Part shown: positions 1 to 15,900 of the stretch, piece by piece
Numbering within the stretch: the stretch's first letter is position 1
Layout of the letters: each line of letters opens with the position of its first letter
NCBI GenBank assembly: GCA_963971305.1
Contig: OZ020307.1
Span: forward strand, 15,451,501 to 15,515,500
DNA length: 64,000 nt
Source of the DNA: Arcuatula senhousia
Lineage: Eukaryota; Mollusca; Bivalvia; Mytilida; Mytilidae
Direction: 5' to 3'
Notes under the pieces: generated by a model
Database searches by the model: none
What the model was told of the DNA's origin: nothing
The model's input: only the letters and a program-made list of their open reading frames with translations
Translations under genes and position numbers: made by a program

Positions 1-980
1 TTTCGGAGAGTGACATCCTAGAATTTCTAAAGTAAAATACAAAGGTCGAATTTAAGTAGCTATAAATTAAGAATGCCTTATAATTAAGTAAAGAAAGTGT
101 GCTCAACTGATAGGGAATCTTTCAGAGATAACATTTTTGACAAAACTTAAAAATATTCGAAAAAACGGAAGTTTAGCGTCCCTTTTCCGGCATGGTGTCA
201 TTTTTATTTTACCGATCTTTTGAACGTTTTTATTAATGCTTGTTTTTAAGGTAAAAAATGCGACGTCATTTCTTGAAAAAATAAGCCGGTCGATGTATAG
301 GTTTTTTACTTTTAATAAACAGCCAGGTTTATGTACTTTCAGAGCATGTATAGCACTATAGAGGATTTAGTGCAGGTTTGAGTCTAATCTAGGCTTGAAT
401 TATGGTAAAAATGTGTAAATTTTAGTGTTTTTTCATGTATAATTTGTTTTCGGAGTTATCGGTTTGTAATGAAAAGATCTTATTTTTGCAAGTAACAACT
501 AACTGGAAGATAATCTATGGAATGTAAGGATTTCAACGATGTATGATAAGTGTTTATAAGGTTAAATATAGTTTTAGAATAGTTATTGGAAGAAGCATAG
601 GTGCTGCAAAACTATGGACGTTTCTGACGTTTTACCTAGAAGTGTGTTTTACTACCTTAAGCTAATCAAATCAAATTTTTGAATACATGTACATGTATTT
701 TACAGTACTTATGTTAACTTTCTGTTGCATGTGTTTGCCTCTGAATGATTGGTGGATAGAGCAATTGTAAACATGCTTATCATCAGGCCTGGGTTCATTT
801 GGTAATGCCTATACCTTAATACAGGAATTTTGAAGATGAGGAAATCCTCAAATTTGAGATTTTTCATAAAACTGGCCACCTATTTGATTATTGAAGACTA
901 AATGTACATGTAACATCCAAAATCAAAAGCCCTATTACATTGATACATTCGGTATCATTTTTTTTAATTAATATACTTAC

Positions 981-3900
981 TATAGGAGACCATCCTGATC
1001 CACTCTGGTGAACCTACAAAATAAATGTGGCTGATAATATAGCTTACAGATAGACAGACAGACAAAAATATAACAAGAGGCTCCCAGGAGACCAAATCGC
1101 TCACCAGGTCTTGATGTCAGCCCTATAAAGACTTTTGTAAAGCTAAATGAACTGAACATTTAAGCAAGCAACAGCTTTTCTCTGTCTACTATAGTTTTCA
1201 CTTTTTTTCTTAAAATGATTGAGCTCAGTTCACTTGGAATTTTTGAAAATGAATTTTGTCAAGCACAAAGCTAGGCAATCTTATAACAGACAAACATAAA
1301 TATAAGCAGAGAGAAAAAACAGAAATGTTTTAAGTACTTAAGTAGGCACCCTTCAGAAAGTGTAGCTTTATTACAAATGGAGACTAATTTCAAAATAGTC
1401 AAAAGTACAGCCTGTATTTAGCTTTTTCAAACATTTATATTTATTTCACCAATTCAAAATACAAAGTGGATTGTTTGATTCAATAAGTTAAAATTAAGTA
1501 AATGTTAGCACTATAAATGTTTATTCTTCTATCTGTTAACCTTTAATGGACTAACAGAAAGATGGAGAGAGGATATTACGCATGACAGAATTTTATAACA
1601 TCAAAGAGAAGCACTGTTTGTCAAGTCGTGTCTATGCAAATCTTAAAACTTAACAGCATTTGCATGCATTGCATTGAATAAACTTAATTCTGTAGAAATT
1701 TCCCAGTACTTATTTACATAATTATCTGATGACTTCGTTTCTTGATGAATCGTTTTCCCTCTTACATCTTACAGAGTTATTCGGTCCACTACTTTTTGAA
1801 TTATAGCAATACTCTCACTTTAAAATTACTAGGTAATATTAAGTTGTAAATGCCGATCTGATTGTGTTTGCCTTGAGAAAGTGTTTCAATCGAATATGCA
1901 TATTATTATGTTCGTACAAACTTTAATAACCTGGGTGTGAGAATGATCTATGACTTTTCAGTTCAACACAAATTTTCTAAGCTCCTTGGGGAAAGCAAGG
2001 ACAATATGAATTCGTTCTATACCCCTAACCAAAAATATATAACGCAAGGTCATTGAGTATAGATATTTTCTTTATAATGCACTAACAAAAAAAAAACATC
2101 AACAATCAAATAAAGTACAAAAATAGAAGCAAAAATCACAAAATACTAGCAAAGAACAGTCAAAGAAATCAGGAAGTGGCGTTCAGTGGACTGAATGCCT
2201 ATTTTCATCAAATTTCCTAATTTTTTCCTATATGTTTAAAATAAATTAATGCAATATTTAACTGGACCGAACCAATTTTAACTGGATATTTCCAGTAGGT
2301 CCGGCCTTATTTCAAAGACTGAAAGAAAATCTGGAGCTGAAAACATCATGTTTCCTATAAATGGGTGAACTCTGGAATATATAGAACTCTATCAGATAAC
2401 ATGCAATGCTGTATTCAGAATTTTTTGCTTTTCTCTAGCACCTAATTCACTCTTTGTGGTATTTTTGATTGTAACAATTTTTCAGTTTCAGTCCTTATTT
2501 CACTATACAGTCAACCCTGTATATAAAGGGTAGCCATGGGACGACAAAATCTTGCCCTTTATATAAAGGTTCATTTGGTTGTATTATTCATAAGGGATAT
2601 CTTTGAGGTTCCCTTTATAGGCAGTAATTTGCTATACACAGGTGCCCTTTAAGGTAGGTTTGACTGTAATTGCTTCTGAAATCTGAATGGTTACATTCTT
2701 TTTTTTGTGACTTTTATACCTGTTCTCCTTCTACTCCTAGAATCTTTGGTAGGGATGGACCACATATATCTACATCTAATACACCAATCTGAAACAAACA
2801 AAAACAATTTCTATGTTTAAACCAAGTAAAAGAATCTTTTATAATTTAGGACACAGGATATACATGTATATGCATATGTATGGGTTACAAATGGGCAGTC
2901 AGCACAGGGAATGTTTGGAGAATCAACTTGGCTGTTGGAAACTCTTTAAATTGTTGATATCCAAGGATTATTCTAATCCATGACATAGGCTAGTCTTAGA
3001 TTTGTATTTGACAATACAACACTAAATGTAATGATTACATCTCTGGCATTACAAATTTTGACTATAGCAGCTCTGATGAGTCTGTTATATATGAAACAAG
3101 TGTGAGACAAAATTAAAAATTTGATTGCCTGGAGCTTAGATCAGCTTTGGTGAAATTTTGTTTTGTAAGTTTCTGATTATAAAAACAAATAGATCCAAAG
3201 TTTCTATGTTTATGATGACTTTTGAGATTGTTCATAATACATGTATATTGACCTTTTTCTTCATTGTTGGCACAGAAATAATACTTTTATACTATTTTGG
3301 CACAGTTAGGTAGTACTCCACAATTAGGATTTTTTCACAGTATTGTTTTCGTATGTGGCCCCTGTGAACTTTTTTGTTAAATGAAAATATTGATTCGTTT
3401 TGATCTTAAAACAAGACAAATATAAAATCTGGACCCGTTATATAAAAATTACGATCCACGGTTATTGTTTTAAAGAATAATTTCGAAAAAATCAATACCA
3501 ATGATCATAAAGCGTCGCTTCCGGCTGTGCATGGTGACCAGCGGATGGGCTTAAATTTAAATGTGCTATTTTTAGATTTTTAAGTTTGAACAATTTTAGC
3601 GGAAAAAAGAGCCGAAGTCGGATAGGTTTATTTGGTCTTAAAAGAAAGGACTGTTTTCGGGCTTTCATTTCATACATGTTACGTTTCACCTGAACCGAAA
3701 GCTCGACTACTGGCAACGTTAAAAAAAAGGACAAAACCCCGATTTTTGCGTATTTTTGTCCCCAAATTTTTGACAAATGTTAAGAGTTGCTAGGGGCAAC
3801 GAGTACAACAAAGAAACCAAATACGGCACTAAACACGACTAAACATGCCCGGAGTTTGGAACACCACCTAGTTTAAAGTGCAAATAGCAGTTTAAGCGAT

Positions 3901-6900
3901 TACAAGAACCCGGGACAAAATAGTCGACGTCGAGCACATGCAAAAATGAGCTAAATAAATTAATTGTGAAGTACTACCATATGGCATTATTCTCATTAAA
4001 ATTTTAAGAGTATATCTTGATTTTAGTCCATGGTTTAATTGTTGAAAATAAAGCTAATATATTTGAGAATAACTTGTTTCAAAAAATTTGGGAAAAATAT
4101 CAGTTATTAAGCATAAATGCCCATAGCAACCAATCATGCTTATTTTTGAAAATATCGTCAATAACGTTATATTCTGTACAGCTGGTTATGCTGTATGTAA
4201 CGCTAACAACGGTAATAAATTTTCCGGAAGAAATAAAAATTACACAATATAGTATATTTCCCCGTATGTAAATCATAAAATTGTAATTTTTAGTCGGCTT
4301 GAATAGAAACGCAAGGCATTATAGCTTGCTATGCAAATTTTAAGCAAATTTTGATGATGTGTTTCCATGGACGCCATTATTGTAGATTTTTTCAAGGAAA
4401 TCTTCCAAATTTTCACAAATATGTTTGAAATAGGCTAGAGAATGTCTTAAGCACAACAGAATACCAATTTTGTTACGAAAATACAAAATTTGATTCAAAA
4501 CAAACGGGGAAAGAATCTAACGTTATTGCAGGAAAATGTCCAAAAAAGAGCTTGATCAGAAAAGGGCTTCCGTCTTTGAGCGTGCGTTACTATGGTAAAA
4601 CATAAAAAAAAGCATAATATCCGGTATTCCTCAAGTGGTTACATACTCAAGAAGAGAAAAATGCAACTCATGGTATATTTTCAAAAAATGCAAAAGCATT
4701 ATGGTAGTACTCCACAATTAGGATTTTTTCACAGTATTGTTTTCGTATGTGGCCCCTGTGAACTTTTTTGTTAAATGAAAATATTGATTCGTTTTGATCT
4801 TAAAACAAGACAAATATAAAATCTGGACCCGTTATATAAAAATTACGATCCACGGTTATTGTTTTAAAGAATAATTTCGAAAAAATCAATACCAATGATC
4901 ATAAAGCGTCGCTTCCGGCTGTGCATGGTGACCAGCGGATGGGCTTAAATTTAAATGTGCTATTTTTAGATTTTTAAGTTTGAACAATTTTAGCGGAAAA
5001 AAGAGCCGAAGTCGGATAGGTTTATTTGGTCTTAAAAGAAAGGACTGTTTTCGGGCTTTCATTTCATACATGTTACGTTTCACCTGAACCGAAAGCTCGA
5101 CTACTGGCAACGTTAAAAAAAAGGACAAAACCCCGATTTTTGCGTATTTTTGTCCCCAAATTTTTGACAAATGTTAAGAGTTGCTAGGGGCAACGAGTAC
5201 AACAAAGAAACCAAATACGGCACTAAACACGACTAAACATGCCCGGAGTTTGGAACACCACCTAGTTTAAAGTGCAAATAGCAGTTTAAGCGATTACAAG
5301 AACCCGGGACAAAATAGTCGACGTCGAGCACATGCAAAAATGAGCTAAATAAATTAATTGTGAAGTACTACCTTAAATTTGTCACAAATACCATCACAAC
5401 AATATCATAGTATCTTAGTTTGTAAAACATGTATTACAATAGCCTAGAATACTTTAAAGAACAATATACTATACAAACAAATACATAAAAAGATGTCAAG
5501 TTTAAGAGTCAGTCCCCATGTTTGAATAAAGACAACAGAAAATAGACATTAAATAGTCAGTACACTGTTTGTACAATAGATAACTACCGCTTTAAAATAT
5601 TAATTCCTACTTGAGTGAACAGTATAGAATATTTAATAAAGAATTTTAATATACATATGTGAACAATTCAAGTCTTGTGGAACCAATCGTCATGTTAATT
5701 CAGGCCATTCCTATCATATTCTGTTTATCATATAATGGTCTGTTTTCATCTTTTTTTTTAGATTGAGCTTGAAATTAGAATTTGAATGAAGATAAAAAAT
5801 CAGAATATACATGTATGAATGATGGTACTATAGCTATACTGCTAGTGAAAAAATAGGCCAAATGTAAAGCCAGAAGAGCAAAAATATTTTAAAAGTTATA
5901 GAGAAATGACTGACATATACAATATATGCTCATTTCAGCGATGCCACCCCATTTACATTTTATTTCAATATTTCAATACAAGAAGAATCTCTCTCTACCA
6001 GACTCCCTTAATGATCCAGTAATCAATCCATTCATTATCATTTACCGATATTTGTTTCATTGATAGTTACACTCAATAATGAATTAATCTCCAGACAGAA
6101 AGATACCATAAAAAGAAAAGTAGTTATTGACTTTCTTTGTTTTATTACTCAAAATCTAATATTGACTTTTTGTCACAAATGTTTTGAATTGAATTTCAAT
6201 ATTTAAGGCTACCATAGTCTATCAAGTATAACAAGTTCTATGATCCAATGGCCTAAGAATTAAGACATTTACACAAGAAAAACTATTTAATTTTTTAATT
6301 AGATTTTTAATCTTGTCAACAACAAATCATTCACAGTTCAATGGAAACACAGACTGATAGCTCCAAACCGTGACTGAAGTCCTATACCATGGTTTGCTCT
6401 TTGTAAAACTGTCAAAAGAAAAGTTGTCCTCTTTCTAAGTAGTATAAAGCTCGTCTTTTTAATTAGCTTTTTTATATTAACTGTATGAAATGGAAAATCC
6501 TAAGCACACGTCATGTCTTGTTGTTATAGGTTGGTGAAACTCCCTGTTTTCTCTCAACAACACTCTAAAACCAAATTATATTACTTGTTTATTTGGACAC
6601 TATATGGTTTGTAAATGCATGTACGAAAGCATGTTATGCAACTCAAATATGATGGAACTAAAAAAGCTTTTATCTTTGGTTACTTCTTATGTCAGTTTTG
6701 TGTGATGTCAATCCACCAAATCATTATTGTTTGAAGTGTTGTGTCAGATTTAAAATCGATATGTTTGATTTTTTTACACCAGTCAATTAATGCTTCTCAG
6801 CTAGCTGTCAGTAACAGCGAGTGTTCTATAGAGAGTTCCTTTACTGTCCTTTCGTTTGTTCTTGTTGTCTTTTGTCTAAGGTTCTCTATGGTGGAATTGA

Positions 6901-9900
6901 ACTTTGATTGATTTGATTTTTATTGCATGTGTGTTTAGTTTGTGTGCTTTGTCTAGGAATATTGATAGGGGGAAGGTTGGGCCCAAAAAACTAGTTTAAC
7001 TCCGCCACATATTATATGTGCCTGTCCTAAGCCAGGAATCTTTGACAAAGCTTTAGTTTGTAGTTGTCTTTTGATGTTTTCGGTTCCTTGTTTAAGAAGG
7101 GGGTCTATCCGTGACTATTTCAGGACTGGATTTGAATTATATGCATTTTATTTAGACCATGGGCCAGTTGCAGAACTGCGAGCAGCACCTTCTAGCCTCG
7201 TTGAAGGCTGCTGGCAGCTGTCCATTGTGGTTTTTCTGAATTGACGCTTGATTGTGGGCTGTTTTCCGTACACTTATTCCACATTTCATTATTTTCAATT
7301 CTAAAACATCACATTGTTTTTAAATTGAGAAGCCTTATACTTTTGTAAATAACATTAGATTGACATATTGTCTTCCATCTAAATGACATATCTATAAACC
7401 AATGCTCCAGTGACATATAAACCAATGATCCAATGACATATCTATAAACCAATGCTCCAATGACATATCTATGAACCAATGCTCCAATGACATATCTATT
7501 AACCAATGCTCCAATGACATATCTATAAACCAATGCTCCAATGACATATCTATAAACCAATGCTCCAATGACATTTCTATAAACCAATCCTCCAATGACA
7601 TATCTATAAACCAATGCTCCAATGTCATATCTATAAACCAATGCTCCAATCACATATTTATAAACCAATGCTCCAATGACATATATATAAACCAAAGCAC
7701 CAATGACATATCTATAAACCAATGCTCCAATGACATATCTATAAACCAATGCTCCAATGGCATATCTATGACATATCTATAAACGAATGCTCCAATGACA
7801 TATCTATAAACCAATGCTCCAATTACATCTATAAACCAAGGCTCCAATGACATATCTATAAACCAATGCTCCAATGACAAAACTATAAACCAAATCTTCA
7901 ACGACAAATCTATAAACAAATGCTCCAATGACATATCTATAAACCAAAGCTCCAATGACATTTCTATAAACCAATGCTCCAATGTCATATATATAAACCA
8001 AAGCACCAATGACATATCTATAAACCAATGCTCCAATGACATATCTATAAACCAATGCTCCAATGGCATATCTATGACATATCTATAAACGAATGCTCCA
8101 ATGACATATCTATAAACCAATGCTCCAATTACATCTATAAACCAAGGCTCCAATGACATATCTATAAACCAATGCTCCAATGACAAAACTATAAACCAAA
8201 TCTTCAACGACAAATCTATAAACAAATGCTCCAATGACATCTACAAACCAAAGCTCCAATGACATATCTATAAACCAATGCTCCAATGACATATCTATAA
8301 ACCAAAGCTCCAATGACATATTTATAAACCAAAGCTCCAATGACATATCTATAAACCAAAGCTCCAATGGCATATCTATAAACCAAGGCTCCAATGACAT
8401 ATCTATAAACTAATGCTCCAATGACATATCTATAAACAAATGCTCCAATGACATATCTATAAACCAATGCTCCAATGATATTTCTATAAACCAATGCTCC
8501 AATGACATATCTATGAACCAATGCTCCAATGACATATCTATAAACCAATGCTCAATGACATATCTATAGACCAATGCTCCAATGACATATCTATAAACCA
8601 ATGCTCCAATGGCATATCTATTAACCAATGCTCCAACGACATATCTATAAACCAATGCTCCAATGACATATCTATAGACCTATGATACAATGACATATCT
8701 ATAAACCAATGCTCCAATGCAGTGTTCTGGGATTTCTTTTGGTTTATCCTGACAAGACTCAGCACTAGATCTTAGTAACCACTGATAACCTTCAATCAAG
8801 CTTGCTCTACATGTATATACTTCTAACAAGAATGGAATTCCTGGGTCTAATGCCAAGCATTTAAATTCGAAGTTGGCCCACTATTCAATAAGTAGGTAAG
8901 ATACAGACCTGGAAATGCATCCTACAATATTAGACCCCTACCTGAAGCTCCTTACCAAATATTGAAAGCTTACAAATAATAGTCACTGAGAAATCTACTA
9001 CTAAAAATTTGTCATTTTTTCACCCTAAAAATATTCTGTCAGCTCAAAATGTTCAGGTGAGCAAGAAACCTGGAAATGCATCCCCCCATATGAGACCCCT
9101 ACCTATCTTTCAAGCTGCATACCAAATATCGCAAGTCTTTGATTAATAGAAACTGAGAAATCTGTCACCAAAAAAGTGTGACCCATACCTCAAAAGTTCA
9201 AAAAGGAAGCCAAGTCCAGCAATGATAATATGATATATAATTGTGAAGTATGGTACTAGAAAGAGAGCAATGTGTTTAATTTTGAAGCCTAGTACACACG
9301 ATGAAATTAGTTTCAAGAAACAAATTTCATGCAAGTTCTAAACCTGACTTTGAATAATCAGAACTTTATTTTTAAGTATATATTGATCTAATAATAATAG
9401 TATTCCTGTCAGACAGGTTCTACAACCAGGCTTGTGAATAACCTCAGGGACAAGTTTATCCTTAAATTGCCTTGTGTCAGACAAAAGCCCCAACTATAGG
9501 GTTACCACTTCATTAAATACATAACGTTTCTATAATCTTCTTTAAACCTCCTTTATATCTTACCTAAAGCCTCCTATCAACACAATCTGTAACACCTTAC
9601 TTATCTATTACACCTTTAATTAACAAACCAGTCACATTTTTACCTTAAAATATTTATTTAAATTGTCTCTAATCAATAGAAAATCAATCAACCTAAAATG
9701 ACAAAGAATCGTTCCCGCTAATCAATTTGAAAAAACAACAACAAAATAGTAACTATTCAGATGAAAGATAATTTATTAGTTTTCTTTCCTAGCAGTAATA
9801 AAATAATGTTTGAAACTTTGAATTTGTTATAACTGTAGTTATGGAAGTAGATAAGCTACAGCATACTGACACCTGACCCTTAGAAGCATTGGATTATAAC

Positions 9901-12900
9901 TGTATTAGGGTAACGATAAAATAAAATTGATTGTTTATCGCAAATCTTGTGTGACAACAGAGGTATGACAAATCTGTCTACAAACTTATTACCGAGCTTT
10001 TAAAAGCTGACGTAAAGGTGCAATAGATTAAATCATTTCAAAATTCATATACAAGCTTATATATGGATTGTAAACTGGACCAACGGAGGTCGACTGTCTT
10101 CCTTTACCCATAATGCAATACAATGGTAAAAGAGATTTCATTCTCGTTTCATTGTTATGTGGCATAAACCTTTAATCCAACTAATTAAAGAATAGAGAAA
10201 TAAGTAAAGAGAAACTTCTTTAAAGTGTATAATCTCATAATACTAGGTTTATCCAAAAGGTATAACACTAAACAGAAAGTTGGTCACCTGCATAATTTGA
10301 TAAAAAGGTGTTTTGAAGTCCAAGGAAATAATTAAGAAATATTTTGCATGAAATAATTGAAGAATGTAATTTGGGGTAACTAAAATTGATTGAATGTGAA
10401 CTTTAACTCTCACATGGTTAGCACTTATTTTTCCTTACCACAAGATAGATAATGAGATAAACCTTATGTCATGGCACAACTTTATTACATCATTACAAAT
10501 AAGGTCTTAATAAGATGTGCTTTTAACTATATTTCTTACATTTTAAGTTAAATCTAAATGACACTATGTAAGAACCCAAGATAAATATCTTTAACAGAAC
10601 TATTCAGGTATGATGGATGTAAAGGAATACCGACGTCAGGTCTTCTTTACAAGTTCAGCCTTCCCCCATAGCAAAATAAGATATGTTACCTTTAGGCTAG
10701 CAATGCAGATCTAAGGTGGGTCCTAGGGGGCAAAGACTTTCCCACTTGGGAAAAAGTTTGATTGAATAAATAGAAATCATTAAAGTTAAGGTTGGTCAAC
10801 AGACCCCCTCTCAGCAAAACGCCAGGAACCCCACTTCAAGAGTAAATGACTGTTGTTGCACTTTTAAATTATCACCATATATCATTGTAAAAAAAAACCT
10901 CATTAATAAGTGAAAAATACCAAGTTATCAGAAACAGTATGGGTCAGGTGACAGAAATGAAAGACCTAATTAAAGCTGTAACAGGTACAGAGTAATCATA
11001 CCTCAAGTTTCAATTGTGCTTCGTTTAATTTTACCCCATACCGTTCTTATTTTTCAAAAGCTTCAGACTATCAAAAAATCTAACAACTGTCAAAATAATA
11101 GATTGAAATAATGGCTTAGAAGTGATTAAGCTTTCTTTGAAACTTTAAGTGGTTTAAAAACTTAATTCATACACAGCCAAAACAGGTATTTCTTCTATAT
11201 ATGTATATGTACAGCTGGTCAAGGGTACATTGTAGATTATAAGAGAATGAAAATGCTCATGTATTTCTCATTTTTTGTCTCTAATCCAGTAACCATAATT
11301 GGTCATAATTTAGAATTATTTGGGTTTTTAATTACCTAATTATGCCAGATATTTAGAGTCTTGTGTATTATTCATAAATTATTTGATGTTAATGACCATT
11401 CTGATTAAAAATTTATGAAATCAGAATTCAGTACACCTGTTTACAAGCTTCGAATCAATAAAATTCAGGTGTGTAGAAATATAAAGCCATGAAAAGGGTA
11501 TACTTTCTACAATAAAAATAACACAAAAGTCCTTTAAAGTTAAAATTATTCTGAAAAATACATTAAAATAAATTGGTAATTTTATTTTGATTAAACTTTC
11601 AAAAGCTTTTGCTGACAAATAAACTTTTAATCAGAAATTGATTTGGTTTAAAAAATGTATTATGAATAAAGAAATGCTAAATGAAATTTCCAAGCTTACT
11701 TGACAACAATGAATTCTGAAATAAGACATTATTAGACAAGAAAAGCTACACACATGGTGATTCATCAATACCCCAAACAGGAAGAAGTCTGAAAATTGCT
11801 AAGGACACACACCTTATCATTCCAAACCACCCTGCTAATCATTTTCATTAATAAAGTTACCAGGAATATGATTGAAATTCATAGGGACTGATTTATGAAG
11901 ATGAGCAAAAAGTAATGCCCCCTATCAAGTGTACATGTACAAAGGCTGCTCCATATAAGGAGAATCAATAATTCACAGATAATAATGTTGCAACAGGCAA
12001 ATTCAGCTAACTCTTCCAGAGCACTTGAGTTCTATTGAGTTCAGGTGCTGGCTGTTTTAGGGTAACCCTCTTGCTCCTGAATATGATAGAGGACTTTTAA
12101 AACCTTGACATTTTGTTACTGAAAGTGAGGACCTTTGGTTTGCTGAAGTGAATATGTACCCACTTCTGACATGTACATTTGTACCCCTTTGCTTAGTTTT
12201 TTTCCTTGCTCACAAGAACATAGAATATCAGTTCCTTAAAAGGCATTGAATCTGCATCAACATAATCAACTGACATTAAAGAGTTATTTATCATCTTTAA
12301 ATTTGAAGACAAGCAATAAATTATCAGTAAAAATGTAATTTAATTTAACTAGAAATCAATATCTTTACTGATAGTACCTAAGGAAAGTAGAAACAAATAT
12401 TCTAATCACATCTTAATCATCATTTTCTATTTCACAGTAAATGCTTCAGTAACTGCAATAATAAACTTGTTTTTTTATGGATAATTTATAGGTTAATCTA
12501 TAAGCTATAAGAATTACATATTCTTTTAATGAACAGATAAAAACATCTGTAGTCTTCAATTTATGTCAGATGTTCTTTTTTTACTTTGCATCAGCCAAAC
12601 CAGAGTGTATTATACAATTTGCCCAAGTATGTACATTATATTTCTAGTCTAAATATTTCCCATTTAAGATTTAAACTTAGGCCAAACAAAAAAGTATGTG
12701 TGTTTACTGTCACATGCTGAAAAAAATTAGGGTCGGTAGGTAGGAAATAATTTTTTTTAAATTATTTTTTTTTACATTGAGTCTATGGGGTCAGCTTTGT
12801 GACTTTAACAGTGCTTAATTGAAAATGCTCAAAAAAACTTTAGGGTAGGGGGGTAAAAATTAGGTAGGGTCGGGTGACAGTAAACTCACCTACTTTTTTT

Positions 12901-15900
12901 TTTGGCCTTAAGCTTGCACTTGATGTAAGACAAATAATATTTTTAGTGTCCTGGCTTATATGCTTCTTGATCACTGATTAAAATCTGTCAGAAGCAAAAA
13001 TGACCGGATTCATTAACAGGAAGTAGGTGAGCAACAAACCTGAAATTGTTTTCCACGTTATGGGACCCCATCCTGATGCTGTATACCAAATATCAAGTGG
13101 CTGTGATTAGTAGTTGCTGGGAAAACTGTTTCAAAAGTTTCTTCTCTGCCCGCCTGACATTCACCATTTTATAACCCGGATTTTTCACTCCAAGAAATCT
13201 TGCCAATAAAAAGCAGGGAACATACATGTATGTCTAACAAGGAGGACTTACATGAACAATGTATTTCTTAATGTCTACAAATTGTGAAATACATTTATTT
13301 GTTAGGTTTTTTTAAATCGAAAGCTTACTTTCATTAATAGGTACATGTAAATAAAATACTTTTCGATTATTACATGTATATACAGGAATAAAATGATTTG
13401 TATTTGTTATCCTAATGTAAAGGGATTTGCAGGGATTTGAAATGAAAAAGCTGTATATTTCTATTTGTTCATTCCATATGTAACTTAATAACTCCTCAAG
13501 ATTTGCATTTGATTGTGAATGTGTACATATTATGACATTATCTTATGCCTTGCATGGATTTTCTTTCAATTAATAATAGTTCGTCAAAACATATCTTTAA
13601 TTATCCTTCTTATCTTGTTGGATTTTCATGACAAAATCTTCTGCATAATTTAACACCTTTGAAAACCAATAAATAAGAAATCCTAATCCAGGTTTCCCTC
13701 ATTTAAATTCCTAAATGAAAGTACTTTTAAAAATAATATAAAATTAACAAAAGTAGATAGCTGAAAGATAAACCATTTAAATTAGAATAAATTGAAAAAC
13801 AAGACAAAGGAATTAAAACAATTTTCTTAAACTAAACAGTTAGTTTAAATATTGAACTTCAAACAGCCGAAATCCAAAACGTAACAGAATAACTTTAAAA
13901 GACCAATCAAGCAATCAAGTCTTTACAATATGAAATTCTATGTGGTTTTTACCTATGGATCAATGTATTGGGACAACTGCCTTATGGGTAGGATGTTGTC
14001 ATGGTACTCAGTATTGTTGATAGGGTATACCGGACGTAGTGTTTTAAACCTTATGTAGGTGGCTGTTACTTTATACTGTACGATTTCTTAGTGGTAAGTC
14101 CAGTCTCTTGATGTTGTTGACAATAGGATCAAATGGCTTTCACATGTAGCTTTCACTTAATTCAATTTTCAATACTTTTTATTTGTTTTATGACAATTGT
14201 ATTTGTTTTAAGAATCATCTTTTAATGGATTGAACTTATTTGAAAGGATGATTTCAATTTTCCAACATCTTACAGTCAACTATAGTGCATTTAAACAATA
14301 AATATACTAATTCATTCAATAAATTAACTTTTGACTTTGAGAAATACTATCTGATAAAATTCTTAAACTAAATATTTAAACAAAACTAAATTTAGACGGA
14401 CATTTGAAATGGAACCAATTTTTTACTCCCAATCATAAACAAACATTTATGATGTTTACTTTATTTTGATTATACAAACAGTAACTAGATAATCCTAGAC
14501 AATTATCACCTCATAAATACCACATTGAATACCCAATGAATACACCATATAAGTTAATGTGTTGTGTATTGGTGTCAATAATAATCCATTATGAAGTATT
14601 ATCTATTGTTAAGACCAATATTTATCTACCATAGCTATCTTTTACATTTCAAACTCCCTTAGCATTGAATTTTTCACATCTTTTTAATGTTGGTTTTATA
14701 CGTAGCACATTTTCTATATTAAATGTTCAATTTCTATCCATACATCTTTTGTACTAGGTAAAGAAACTGGAACATTTTAATTACACCTCCATTCATTTTT
14801 CAAAATTCAAATACTGGCTTTTCTTGTCATTTAGAGAGCCTCAGCAAAAGTTAAGACCCTTAGGCCATTTAATGTTTAAACTCATATGAAATTGCGATGT
14901 AATGCATGCTAAATTTGTCTTCCCATTAACTGTATGACAGACAAGACAAGTTTTAGACATTTTTTGTCATTTCTTGGTGTAATAATATAAATCGTGTATT
15001 TACTTTATCAAATTCAACCTTTTTTGTGTTTTGGGGAAATACCCTAAATCTACATGTAAACTAGTCTGCACACCACATCTGATCAAAGTTTTACAAGATA
15101 ATTTACATGCTTCTTAAAACAGTTTATGTCTTAAATCATCATCCAACAAGAAAACATGCAATTCAAGTGGTATGCAAGATATATGTATACTTATACATGT
15201 ATGAAGATCTCAATAAATTGTTTCACCTACATTGTAGCAAGACCACAGGGTGTAGTGGAAGCAAGCTTTTCAAAATGAAAACAAAAGAACATATTTCAAT
15301 ATGAAATGTTAACAGTTTTTGTGACTTTCCCTTATAACAAGTTTAATTTTATTACATGTACACAAAGAAGTATGCCCATTAAAACTTTGAAAATAGATAC
15401 AGAGCTGATTCCTACAAATTATCAAATAATTTGCACCTATTCTTTTTTGGGTCCTACTTTGCAACATGTCCTTCTTTCGAAGTAACTGAACTATGAAATT
15501 GGTAAAAATGTTGTTGTTACATGAAGTTGTCCTCTACCTGCCAAAAAAAAACTTTTGACCTTGACCTAATGACCTTAAATTTTAAGGATAAATCACTTTT
15601 ATCCTTACCTCAAAAGCTTAACTGTGTATAATTTCTATGAATTTCTTTTCAGGAGTTCAAAACCAACCAATTTAACTCTAAAAGTTTTTTTTTTAAATTG
15701 TGACCTAGACCTTTTGACCCTATAATCAATACATGTAGGTATTCCTTAATGCCATGTTTAAAAGCAATGCTTCAGGAAACCTAATCTAAAATTTTTAAGT
15801 TGACCTTGACTTATGATCTAAACAAAAACATTTTACTTACCATGTGAGTTTAAAAGTCATGCACCAAAAACCAATTTCAGATATACAGAATGACGGAGAC

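Noticed and set aside
3309..5372. LTR retrotransposon with 670-bp LTRs
   Set aside because: The repeats start GG and end CC rather than TG...CA, no primer-binding site or polypurine tract is evident, and the 724-bp interior has no gag or pol motifs.
7384..8719. CRISPR-like regular array
   Set aside because: There are no unique spacers; units are contiguous and the host is a eukaryote.
7309..8765. Up to eight overlapping long frames on both strands
   Set aside because: They are produced by a 27-bp tandem repeat; the peptides are periodic and frame-shifted versions of each other.
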